A stretch of 64,000 nucleotides of DNA from Tetrahymena elliotti 4EA (Eukaryota; Ciliophora; Oligohymenophorea; Hymenostomatida; Tetrahymenidae), in assembly GCA_000231825.2 (NCBI GenBank), contig JH720315.1, forward strand, positions 1,089,728 through 1,153,727, given 5' to 3'. Each line of letters starts with the position of its first letter. Position 1 is the stretch's first letter. The notes below the pieces were generated by a model, which saw only the letters and a program-made list of their open reading frames with translations, was not told the origin of the DNA and did not search any database. This document shows positions 1-12,000 of this stretch, piece by piece. The position numbers and the translations under genes are program-made.

Positions 1-6
1 AGACCT

Positions 7-44
7 GACCTTTTCAGAAAAAATAGTAGATTCAAACTATTTTA
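7..44 (+). repeat. Left copy of 38-bp direct repeat
   Basis: This segment matches 2945-2982 in the same orientation at 35 of 38 positions. The shared core begins TTTTCAGAAAAAAT and ends CAAACTATTTTA. The two copies lie 2.94 kb apart. No coding function is visible. Confidence 0.7.
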
Positions 45-2944
45 TTATAAAGAAAGTATGATAAAATAAGTTGTAAATGTGAATATATAATAATAAAAAA
101 ATATTTTTCTAATTATTGCCAGCAGGCAATAGGTAGCACTTATTCTTATTGATATACAAAATATAGTTAAATTTTCTGATAAAATCATCTTTAATAAGAA
201 TGTTAAATAAAAGTTCAGAATGAATGAAGCTTTATCAAAGCTATTTTAGACTAATTTTAAGAATATGATTATCTATAACTCCCATAGTTAGGATATTCTA
301 TTGCATAAATGATGAATTCTGACAAGTTAATCATAAAAGAGTAGGATGTAGTAAATCCTCTCTATTACCATGAAATAAATCATATTTTTTTTTAGCGTTT
401 TTCATCAGAGCTCATGATCTCTAAAACCAGTCTCACGCCCTGAAATACATATTTTACTGTGATTTATATGATTTAATTCTAATTTATCTAAATATTGATA
501 TTTTAATAACATTTCTTTGCTATGAAAATAAATTTTTGATAAAAATCTAACATAATATTATATCAATTTAATTCTTAGAAGTAAATCAAATTCTAGTTTT
601 ATTATTATTTTTTATGAAATTTGATAAAATAATTTATTAATTAATTGAGCTAAACCTACCTTTCTAATTTAAAAAAGAGATAAGGATTTAAAATTATTTT
701 TAATTTATTATTTTCTGTAGAGTTATTTTAGTATTATCAAAATCTATTTTCTAACAAAATAAAATGTAATAGGATGTTGTTTTATTTTTATTTAATTCTT
801 TTTTTAAATTATATTTCATTTTTTAATAAATTACCCTTTTATTTATTTTTGATGAGAAAAATAAAGGAATACTAACTAAATCAATTACCTGATCAGTGAA
901 AAGCGCTTATCTTAAAAGAAATTTAATATTAAAAATGCTCACTTGCAAGTTACTAATAAATAGATAAATTTAAAATGTTTGAAAATTAAATATTCAAATT
1001 AATATTTATCCAGATTTTTAATTTAATCTTTACATTTTTAATTTTTTACTTTATATTTTCAATAAAAGAATGAACTTAAGAATTTAGATTATTAGTAATA
1101 GGCATTTAATATTTTTTATTTATTTCTATTATTTGATTTTATGCTAATTATTCAAAACTCAAACTTTTCAAAGGTTAATTTTATTATTTTAATCATAAAG
1201 TGATCAGGACTCATTCAAATAAAATATACTTATCATATCTGATCAAAAACAATATTTTAGCTAATAAATTTTGATTTACTTTAAATATTAATTACTTTTG
1301 CATTTTTTTTGAATCTACTGAAATATTAAAATTATTCAATATTCATCAATAAATAGCTTTTATTTTAGAGAGCTATATTGCTTTCCTTTACTTTAAAATA
1401 AAAAAGATAATTTAAATAAGAGAAAAAGGCTATTATTTTACTAGCCAAGTTATTTCAAAAAATAAAATAACCTTAAAATGATAATTTCTTACTTGATTTA
1501 TTTGTTAATAATAATTTTTTATTTTGATTAATATTGGCTAAAAAGTGGATCAAACTTCCCTCTCCTCAAAATATTAAAATTTGATCTTTTTAGATGTAAA
1601 GGGAAATTCTATGTTAATAAAAAATTGTATTTTTATTATGTTTTAAGTCAGCAGAAAATCTTTAAGACTGTGATAAAAATAATCTATTTTTTTTAAATAT
1701 TTAGGATATTAAAGAATATAAGATTAAAATTTATGTAATCATTTCATTTTAAATTGTCCAAAGAATTTCCATTCAATTTAAAAAATGATGAAAAGGAGTT
1801 GGTAGCTACAATTTAAAAGGGAAAATCAAAAGACTCCTAAATTTCTTACATCACAAAATCTTAAAGGATGAGAAACCATCTTAAAAACTCAAAGGTTATC
1901 TAATTTAAAAAAGTTTAACATTTTAATGTAGGACAAAATTTAATAGAGTAATTAATTATATAAATTTTTATGTGCGTCATATAAAATCTCTTCTTAGTTC
2001 AGAACACAAAATAAGAATCTTATTTTTATTAACTTAGAAAACTAAAAAACTAAAGAATTGATTTATTTATTTTTTGTATTTAAAGTAGAATAAATGAATG
2101 ATTAAATTTAAAGAACTAAAACATTTTTTGTTAGAATTATTTTATAGTATTTATAATAATACTGATTAAATTAATTTTGAATAAACAAAAATACTAGAAA
2201 ATAAACATTTCTTTTAATAAATTTCTACTCAAAATGATAAAATGATGCTAAGAACTAAAACAACAATTGATATATTTTTTAATAGTAAACTACCAGTGTA
2301 TCTAATATTTAAGTCAAAAGATTGGAAGTTTTTTCCAGTACTAGCAATAAAACTTAAATTGTAAGTGAGCTTTCGATTGGTTGTCTATGTTTTGCAAGAG
2401 ATTATAAATTTGGTGCCATCTATTATCTACTTTTAGATATTAGCCATACCTAAAAAGAAGGATCGATAGTTAAAGAAGAGGTTAAAGGAGCTATATCTAT
2501 TAGTGTTATGCCACTACCATCAACATTTGCTAATCTTATATTAGTAATTTATTAAGCATTAGATGAAATAGTCATTTTAACATTTGAAGTTAAACAGGAA
2601 TCACAATCTGTTCTTTGAACAGGTGTTAATATTTAATTATTAAGCTAATCAATAGTGAAGGTGCAACTGTTGTCAGCACTAACTAAAACTAGTAATGATG
2701 ATATAATTATTGATAACATTTCTGTTTTTATTTCTATTTTCTAAGAGAATTAACTTAAACATCTTTTTTCTTACTTTTAATTTCAAAGGAATTGTTAGAT
2801 TCTCTTCTATTTTTATGATCAAAATACCAATTATTAATTCAAAATTAGTTTTTTAGCAGAAAAATAAAAAGAAGATTATCTTAGTTTGCTATCTTAATTT
2901 TTTGATAAATTATCTAATAAGAAAATAGGCAGGCAAGTAGATTT

Positions 2945-2982
2945 GAACTTTTCAGAAAAAATGGTAAATTCAAACTATTTTA
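2945..2982 (+). repeat. Right copy of 38-bp direct repeat
   Basis: This is the partner of 7-44 with three mismatches, in direct orientation. It lies about 160 bp beyond the stop codon of the RING/TRAF gene. It could be a flanking repeat of an old insertion or a dispersed repeat family member; one pair cannot decide. Confidence 0.7.
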
Positions 2983-3139
2983 AGCTGAATTTTTAAAAAA
3001 ATAGAGGGATTTCAGTTTAGTAAAACCCCCTCAGATTGGTTTGTAAGAAATAATATTTTAGTTTTTTAGAGAGAATAGTATTTAGTTATTTAAGTATTTT
3101 AAGAAAAAAAGTTAAAAAATGATCTTAGGTAATTATTAT

Positions 3140-3905
3140 TCATTAGAGAGTGTGTTTGATATGATGTTATCTTATGTGGTTTTCAAAGTCACAATACTGG
3201 ACTTACATACCACATAGATTTTAAGATTCTTCACTAATGTGTCTATTAGAACATTATATTATTCTAAATTTACACTTTGTCATGTGTATTTGTTTTTATG
3301 TATATTAATATTTTATTGAGCAGCCTTTATTAGAGCATTTAATGGTTAGTAAATCGAAAATCATTTATTTTTAAATAGGGCAGTTCAAAAGATCTTTATT
3401 CTTGTGGCTCTTACATTTAAGACAGCCTTTATTTTTCTTAATGAGAAATTATTTTATGGAACATTCTAGACAATAAATTTAATTGCAGGCTTCGCAGCAT
3501 CCTTTTTATGTTAATTTTTCAATATTATTTGAGTAAAAGAAAATATTTACTTGGAAAATCAGCTATTTTTTAGCAGTAAAAACATTTAACTTATTCAACT
3601 AAATCTTTCATTTCCTCTAAATCATAGACTTATTCCATTTTTACTTTGCTGTTTTCAGTAATGCATTCTTCAAAATTTCTCATCATCTTGCTAATATCAC
3701 AGTCTTATGTAATGGAGTAGGTTATTCTACCTAAAGGCTCAGAAATTTAGTAAGCCTTAGGAAATAGTGTTTTCTTATTTTAATTCAAAGTAACAGGTTT
3801 TTTTTGTAAGTAATTTTTAAAAGGACTATTTAGCTTACTTTTCTCATGTAAAAATTCTTCTAAATCATCCAAATTATATTCTTTGTCAAGTTGATTTGTC
3901 AGCAT
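3140..3905 (-). CDS. RING/TRAF-type zinc-finger protein
   Basis: This 238-residue protein has two exons (3905-3551 and 3501-3140), joined across a 49-nt GT-AG intron, with a TGA stop. Residues 1-105 are acidic and lack a recognisable domain. A RING-like cysteine cluster starts at about residue 110: CFYC, then CCEAC, IYCLEC and GCLKC. It is followed by TRAF-type zinc-finger spacing (CSNKGC, then a His and Cys, CSNRH, CGMQV, and a closing H-x3-H pair). RING plus TRAF-type fingers usually mark E3 ubiquitin ligases or signalling adaptors. That role is inferred from the family; the second ligand of the RING is atypical. Splicing is required because the unspliced frame loses the cysteine pattern. 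The start ATG lies just after an AT-rich leader, and no other in-frame ATG fits better. Confidence 0.8.
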
Positions 3906-6059
3906 TGTTGATTGGTAAAAAATGATCAAATATTTTAATTATTTGTAATTTTTTTGATAAAAAGAATTATAAGATTTATTTAGCACAAAATAAATTAATA
4001 GATAGAGAAAAGTTTTAAATTTTGTTACATTGATTTATACTTTTTAATTCTTGAAATTTAGGTTGAAGGTATTGATTAATTTTAGTTTTTGTTATATATT
4101 ACCAATCCACCTCTAATAAATTACAAAAGAATTTGAAATAACCTTGAATTATACTAATTTGATTTACCTTAAAATGTGTACGAAAATAGAAAAATTTCAA
4201 TTAAGAACAATATTAATCACATCAAAATCTAATTGCACAAATTGTTTTTAAGAGAAAAAGAATACTTTGTAATTAATATTTATTCTATTTTCTTTTTGAA
4301 TGAAATAATTTTATTAGATGTTTTTTAAAATATCTAATTTATTACATTTTATTAATGAATATTTTTTTAAACACCTTCTGTAAGGTATTTTATTAAATAA
4401 TTTTTATCCACTCTTTACTAGGTTCTATTATTTTTCATTCAGTATATTTTAATACAAATTCATTGAAAAGCAAAACAGTAAATTTTATTAATCAGAGACA
4501 TCTCGACATTTTAATCCTTCAAATTAACAAAAATTTGAATTTTTTAAAATTTATGATAGAATTTAATTTATTTAATGATAGGGTAAAACCTATAACAAAT
4601 ATGATTGTTAATTGTTTATCAGTAATTAATATTTTAAGGCACTTGAATGTTAATTTAGGGATAAGCTTGAAAATATGTAAACTTAATAACATGTTAATAT
4701 TAAATCAAAATCTCTATGTAAAAAAGTATTTAGCTTAATGAAAATATTTCAATTAAAAATTACTTGGATTATAAAAAATCCAATTTATTTAGGTTTTTAC
4801 ACTTCATTCAGCTAGGAAAATTACACTTCCTATTAAAAAAAAAAAAATTCAATTTAATAAACTAATGGGTATTATCTAAAAAACTTAGGGAGATCTAACA
4901 AATCTCATCCAGAATATATTTTGACGATTTATAATCTGTTCTGTTTAATAATTTATTAAATATTTACTTACTTGTGATTTAAAATATTTTTTTGCATTCA
5001 AAAAAAACTATTCTTTCTAATAATTTATGGAATAAACATTTTTTTATCAATCAAAAATATTTTGTCTACTTTAAGAAGCATTTTTATTCAGCCCTATATT
5101 TACACATTCATTTTAGTAAATTATGCTGATTTATTATGCAAGTAGAAAATTAAATATTAACCCTTTTTCAAAAATAAAAAATTAATTATTAGTGACAATA
5201 TTTGATTGACATAATCAGATTAATTAATACTTTCGATTATTGAATGAAATTTTTATGAGATTTTATTAACCTAATTTTTTTACTTTAAAAAAGCATAAAA
5301 AAACTACATTAATATTTTTAAAAGTTTAAAATTATTCTTTTAAAACTTTTATTTTGTATTAATTTTTAATTACAATAATTTACTTGTTTAAATTTTTTTA
5401 ATGATTTATATGAAAAATGATAGAAATTTATTTATTTTAAGCTTAAAAAAGTCATTAACATTATATAATCATAAAATTAATCTATATATAGAATATTGAT
5501 TAAACATATTTAATTTTAGGGTAAGATACAATAATAGTTAAAAGGAAAATAAGATCTTATCAATTAGAAATATTTAATTTTTCAGAAAAGGATAAATCTA
5601 ATATTAAAAATTATTTTAAAAAATCTACAATGTGAATTATTATTTAACAAATAGAAAAAGAAATTAGGAATCATTTTTGTATTTGCTAAAAAATAGTTTA
5701 AAAATACTTAGAATAATTTATTGTTAGCTTAAAATATTATAATTAGATATTCAATTTAATAATAACTAGATGTCATAAAAGATTGTGTGATAATAGGTTT
5801 AATGCTATAATTTTGAAAAATTATTGAAGTTCTGACCAATATTTTTTATTCTTTTGCCGTATCTAATACAATTGCTTTTAATAATTAAAGAAGATCAATT
5901 ATTTAAATAGAAAAATTTAATTCACTTCTACTTATATATAGTTTACTTACCTTGTAAAAATAGCAAAAAAACCAAACAAAAACCTACTCTAAGTAAAAGT
6001 TAATTGGTATAAAAGAAAGAAAGAAAGAAAAGAGCAATATAAAGCCAGTAAATATTAAA
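3906..6059. other. Intergenic AT-rich spacer
   Basis: This gap separates two genes transcribed outward from it (the zinc-finger gene leftward, the kinase-LRR gene rightward), so it should hold both promoters. No specific promoter motif can be named. A 91-codon frame at 4463-4738 has low-complexity composition and no domain. A short GAAA microsatellite sits at about 6011-6032, just before the kinase-LRR start codon. Confidence 0.5.
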
Positions 6060-9000
6060 ATGTCAAAGAAAATTTTGGATTAGTTAGTAGAAACTATTTC
6101 ACCAAAAATATCCTATAATTGCTCCATTTAAAGATTATTATTGAGAGAGTTAATCTAGTAAATGTTTAATCAGAAAACGCACTTCAAAAATTTTGAATAT
6201 TTAAGCAATAATGCTTTTTCTCTAGATTTGAAGGCCATGAATATTTAATAGAATTGTTAGGTATGTCTTAGGTTTATAAAATACTCAAACTAAGATGGTA
6301 AGAATAGTATAGAATCTTTGTAAAAGGATTATGAGAAGCTACAAATGTTGAGTCCATCAGATTTTTTAGTAAATGTCTATGATCTTTTCTATTTAATGGA
6401 AGAAAATGAAGCTTAGGAAGAGAGTTAAAAAGAAATATCTACTTAAACTGATGTCAAATCCTTCTTTGTTGTAGAAATGGAGCTTTGCTAGAGTAAATAA
6501 ATTAAATTTTTTAAACCATTTTTTCTTAAAAAATAGCTCATCTTAAAAAAAAGTTATATTAAAAGTCATTTAAGGATGTTGATTTTAATAAATAAAATAA
6601 ATAATAAATAGGAATACTAATTAATTTTTAATACATGATAGAATAATCATTAAATTAAATATTATTAGAATAAATTATCAGCAATAAAAAATTATTTTTT
6701 AAAAAGCAAAGAAATTCAAAAATTCTAAATATTTTATTTTGCTAATTAATGGGTATTTTATGGTAGGTATATGTTTAAAAAGGGATTGATAAATTTTTAA
6801 TAAATACTTGATTGAATATATTTTAAATTTATTAAAATTGTGTCTTTTATATTATTTAGACAACCTTAAGGATTTGTTCAATTTCTTTAGAATAGAGTAG
6901 TTAGCATCGACAAATATAAAAGAAATATTAGCGATTTAAATGCTTGATGGATTAAATAGTCTTCATTTGAAAAACATTACACATAAAGATATCAGGCCTT
7001 AAAATTTCCAAATTAGCCCTTGCAAAAATATAGGATTTACTATCAAGCTTTGTAAAATATTCATGTTTTTAATTAATTAATTGATTAAATATAATAAATT
7101 AAGGTGGTTTAGGTTTTTCGTAAGTAGTTGCTAAATCTAAAAGATTCTAGCTTAAGGTTAATTTTATAAATATTTTTTTTAAATTAAAATTGCCATTTTT
7201 AATACAAAAAGAGAGTAAATGACACATATTCAGCTCCAGAAACAGAAAACGGATCACCAAGGATTCAGGTTTTAAAATTAATACTAAAATTTTATTTTTA
7301 AAAATGATTGTAAATAAAAGTCTGACCTTTTCTCAATGGGGCTAATTTTATTAGAACTTGATAACCTTAAAACTCTGGAAGAAGATTGGATTGATTCAAA
7401 TACTAGAGAATATCTTGTCAAGGGAAAAGAAATACCTCAAGAAAAATATTAGTTAAATAAGAAATCAAATATTTATAAAATAGCTTAGATATGCTTAAGA
7501 CCTAATTATCTAGATAGGACAAGTGCTGGTGATTTACTCTCTGATATTATAAAAATGCACAGTAAACCACTAGAATTAACTCTCACATCTATGATATTAG
7601 AAGTAATTTTAATACTTATTCATCAGGTTTTGATAAAATAGTGTTTCTATTCATCAAATTAGAAATATATTAACTGAATTATCAAGATTTAAAAATAAAA
7701 ATTATTTATTTGGTTTGCTTTTTTTTATGATTTGATTTTTGCTCTTAATTTATTTTTTTAAGAATTTTATTTATAAATAATAAATAACTAACTTTAGGAT
7801 AAAATTCAGATTTAGGCCTAGTAACTGGTTGATAGATTTAATTAGCAACAAAAGGTAAAAAATATTTTTATTTATTATTTATTATCAATTATTAATTTAA
7901 AAAGTTTAAATTAAAGAAGTAATTTAAACAAAGTTTATTTTATTAGCTTTCTTAAATTGATGAATTTGAATAATTTGTACTGGGAAATACATACTTTAAA
8001 ATCAAGAATAGGAATTTATCTTAATAATTTACTAATGTAGAAATATCATCCAACCTGCTTAAAAGTCTTTATGAAGATAAGAAATATTCAAATAACTTCA
8101 AAATTCTTAGCTTTGGAAGTGAAGGAATTTTGCTTTCTACCAAAAAAATTGAATCAAACAATGAAGAAATAGTACTTAAAATACAAAAAGTTGAGAATGA
8201 AGAAAACATCTAAAATGAGATCAGCATTATGTAGAAATTAAAAGAACCTTTTGTAGTCTAGCTTTATGATAGCTATTACATAGAAAAAGCTACAGTACCT
8301 GATAGATATGTGGTTTTTGAATTAGAAAAATGTTCATGTAAAAATTAATTATTCTATTAAGATCTATAATATTACTACCATTGTATACGAATTAACACCT
8401 ATCCCTCTCTCCCCCCTATAGATTTTGGAGTTAATAAATTTCTTTGGCCTAATAATTTAAGAAATATTAAGGGGAGGGGCGTGTAATATTTCAAGACTAA
8501 CATTTGCTAAATCTAATTTTAATTTTACAAAAAGGTTCACTGGAAGATTATATCAATAGATTAAATAAAGATGGGTTATTAAATGAAGATTCAAAGCTTA
8601 ATATTGCTATCGAAATAATAAAATGTGTTAATTACATTCATAGTTTTAACATTATCCACAGAGATATTAAAATAGATAATTTTCAGGTTTGCTTAGAAGG
8701 AGATTAAACTGAAATAAAGTTATGTAAATAACTTTTTAGTTTTATTTATTATTCAATATTTTAATAATTTGAAGGTAATTTTGGTTATTCAGTTCAGTTA
8801 GGAGACGATTAGGATTCAATTTAAATTTTAGAAGTAATATTATTGAAATGTATTCAAACTCTAATCTAATATATTATATCAATTTAGCCTATTGGAAATG
8901 TTGGATATATGGCCCCTGAAATTTTAACTAAAAAAGAAAATGAAAATAAGATTTATTCTAAGAAGGTATTTATTTGTTCAAAAATATAAATTTGCTATTA

Positions 9001-12000
9001 ATATTTATTTCTAAAAATAGTCAGATTCTTATTCTGTAGGATTAGTTTTAGCTTTAATTGATAACTATTAAGAGTTAAAAGAGTAGCCATCTCTTAGTTT
9101 TTTAAAGATGACACTATCTTAATCTTAAACATCCTTCTAAAATCAAAAGATTCAAATTAATGAAAATACAGAAACTTATTAATTTATAAAACCTTTAATA
9201 GAATCCGATTTTAATAATAGAACAACCATTTCTGAATTAGTAGAATTGAATAAGAAATATTTTTCATCTGATTTTGATGATATGGAAAATGAATTAAATG
9301 ATTTAGACAATCAAAATAATTAGGAAGAAACTTTAAAAAACTAAAATATTGAGATAAATAATATCAAGGATTTGAGTAAGATAGCAGGTTTTCAAGTCAT
9401 TCATATAAACTTAAAGTAATTTAAATTTATTTTCATTTTATGGCACAAATTTAATTAAATATTTGAAGATCAAATCAAATCGGAACATTAGGTGCAAAGA
9501 ATCTAGGGGCAGGAATAGCTGAATACAAGAACATTACAAATCTATCTATTGACTTATAGTAAAACCTAAATTTTTTAGTTACACTAGATTTAATTAACTT
9601 TTGATTTAGTTTTTGTTATCGAAAGTTTATTTAAGAATTTTTAAATCAAGTTAATTTGCTAAAAAAATATCTAATTTCTTTATCGTACTTCAATAACATT
9701 TTAATATTAACTAAATCAGTGTTTTTTATTCATCTTTTTTATCTATTTTTATTTATTTAACTTAAAAGTTGGAATAAGATTGGTGACTAGGGCATATAAG
9801 ATTTGGTGGTCAAAGGAATATCTTAATGCAAGAATATTACTAATTTAAAGCTTGACTTATAGTAAAGCATTATTTATTGATAAAGAATTCAAATAATGAT
9901 TATTTATTGATTTATCAGTTAAGTTTGGGCTAACTCAATCACACTTATTGATAAATTTTTTATTAATTCTAAAATCAAAATTAATAAAATTAAAAATTTA
10001 TTTTTCAAAATTAGTTTAAATCAAATTACTTCACTAGGTGCTAAATTTTTAGGCACAGGAATATCATAGTGTAAGGAGATCACACACTTAACACTTGACT
10101 TAGGGTAAAATTAATTTATTAGTTAATAAACTAAGTAATTAAGTAGCGTTGATTAATCTAGCAGATTAGATAATAGATATTTAAGAATTCTTTTAATCAT
10201 TTATATTGATATAAAATCCTATTTTATTATACTTCTCCCTTAGATTCATAAAATTATTTATTTATTTATCCTTATATTTAAAGTTTAAATCAAATTGGAG
10301 AATAGGGGGCAAGTGATTTAGGCTCAGGAATAGCAGAATGCAAGAATATAACAAATTTGGTGATTGATTTACGGTAATTATCAAATTGTGATCAATAAAT
10401 ACAAGTTTTCCAATTTTTTTCCCTTAAAGTGAGAATCAAATAGGTGATTCGGGTATTAAAGGTTTAGGCACAGGAATATCCTAGCTCAAGAATATCACAA
10501 ACTTAGCCCTTAATTTATAGTAAAATTGAATTTATTAATTGATAAAATAATGATAAGAGAATGAAATATTTAATAAATTTAACTAAATTTTTGATTTACT
10601 TCTTTCTATAAAATAATTTATTGGGTTAGTTATTAATTTAAAAATATAATTTTCTGAATTAAAGAAAATATTTTAAATAGGAATAAATTTTATTCTTTTA
10701 TAGATAATTTTCTTCAACATAAATTCATTAATTAAATAATAAAATAAAAAGTTTAAATCAAATTGGTGAATAGGGAGCTAAAGAATTTGGCACTGGAATA
10801 GCCTAGTGCTAGAATATCAGAAGTTTGACACTTGATTTTCGGTAAATTTAAATACATATAATAAGTAGAACAAATTTAATTAAAATATGAGCTTATTTAT
10901 TAGTTAATTGGATAAATATTTGAGGATTTTTCTATTTCCAACTAATAATGAAGAATTAATTAGCTTCTAAAAAAGCAATAAGAGAATGTAACACCCACCA
11001 CTTATTGTTACCCCGAATTAACCATAAGGTTAATTCGGGGTAACAATAAGTGGTGGGTGTTACATTCTCTGCAATACTAATTATTTAAAAAAATATTGAA
11101 TTTCCAATCATTAAATAATAATTTATTCTTAAATTTAAAGTGAGAATATGATTCTTGCTCAAGGAACAAATGATTTAGGTAAAGGGATATCTTAGTGCAA
11201 ACTCATAACAAATCTAATTCTAGACTTACGGTAAAGTTTTATTTCTACTTTTCAGCTAATTCAGAGCTTTTAATAAAATTGAAGTTGATAACTTAGTTTT
11301 AGTCTTACAAATTAAAATATTCTAAAACTCTGTCTAGCTGATTTATTTTAAAGCATTTTCTTGCTTATTTTAATAAAAATAAGTTGAAAATCAATACAAT
11401 TAATTAATTAATATTTAACTTTAAAAAAAGTTGGAATCAAATAGGTGATTTGGGTGCCAAAAAATTAGGCAAATGTTTAGCTTAGTGTAAGAATATCACT
11501 AATTTGAAACTTGATTTATAGTAATACTTAATTTATTGATGGATAATCTTTGATGCATTACTCTTCCCTTTTTTTAAATATAAGAATTTTTTTTAAAAAC
11601 GCATTTTTATAAACCTTTTTAATTGGATTAATTAAATTAACTATTTGTTCTTAACTTTAAAAGTTCAAATGCTATCACCTCTTAAGGTGCAATTGATTTA
11701 GGATTAGGAATAGCATAAAGCAGCAATATTACACATTTGGCAATTGACTTACGGTAAAGATTTAAAAGAAATTAGTTCATTTAGAATTTATAAATTTAGC
11801 TAAGCTTTACATTAATTTATAATTTTTTATGAGGCAAGATAGCTTTTTACTCTATTAGCTTATTTACGTATTTCCTAAAATAAAAATTATATAATAATTT
11901 AACTAATACTTTTGCTTCTTCATACTGGTCATTAATTTTATCTTTGAAGTTCTAATCAAATAGATTCTCTTGGTGCTAGAGGTTTAGGTAAAGGGATATC

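Larger units (their letters stand above)
1..3139. other. AT-rich region without a supported gene
   Basis: I find no frame in the ciliate code with recognisable domains here. Two stretches have slightly more balanced composition and short open frames, 1750-1920 (+) and 2290-2620 (both strands open). Neither has a start, splice signals and a terminator that fit together. The only clear structure is a pair of 38-bp direct repeats at the edges (7-44 and 2945-2982). The region may be intergenic or hold a decayed gene. Confidence 0.5.

Noticed and set aside
2290..2640. Possible coding segment with open frames on both strands
   Set aside because: No frame has a start, stop and splice sites that fit together, and the competing frames look equally plausible; kept only as a remark.
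4463..4738. 91-codon open frame on the + strand
   Set aside because: Composition is that of random A+T-rich DNA (Asn, Ile, Leu, Lys), with no domain and no splice or family support.
7603..7797. Separate end of a first kinase gene at the TGA 7675-7677
   Set aside because: The second kinase domain has no ATG of its own, and a GT-AG intron here joins both halves in phase 0, so a single gene is simpler. Not fully excluded.
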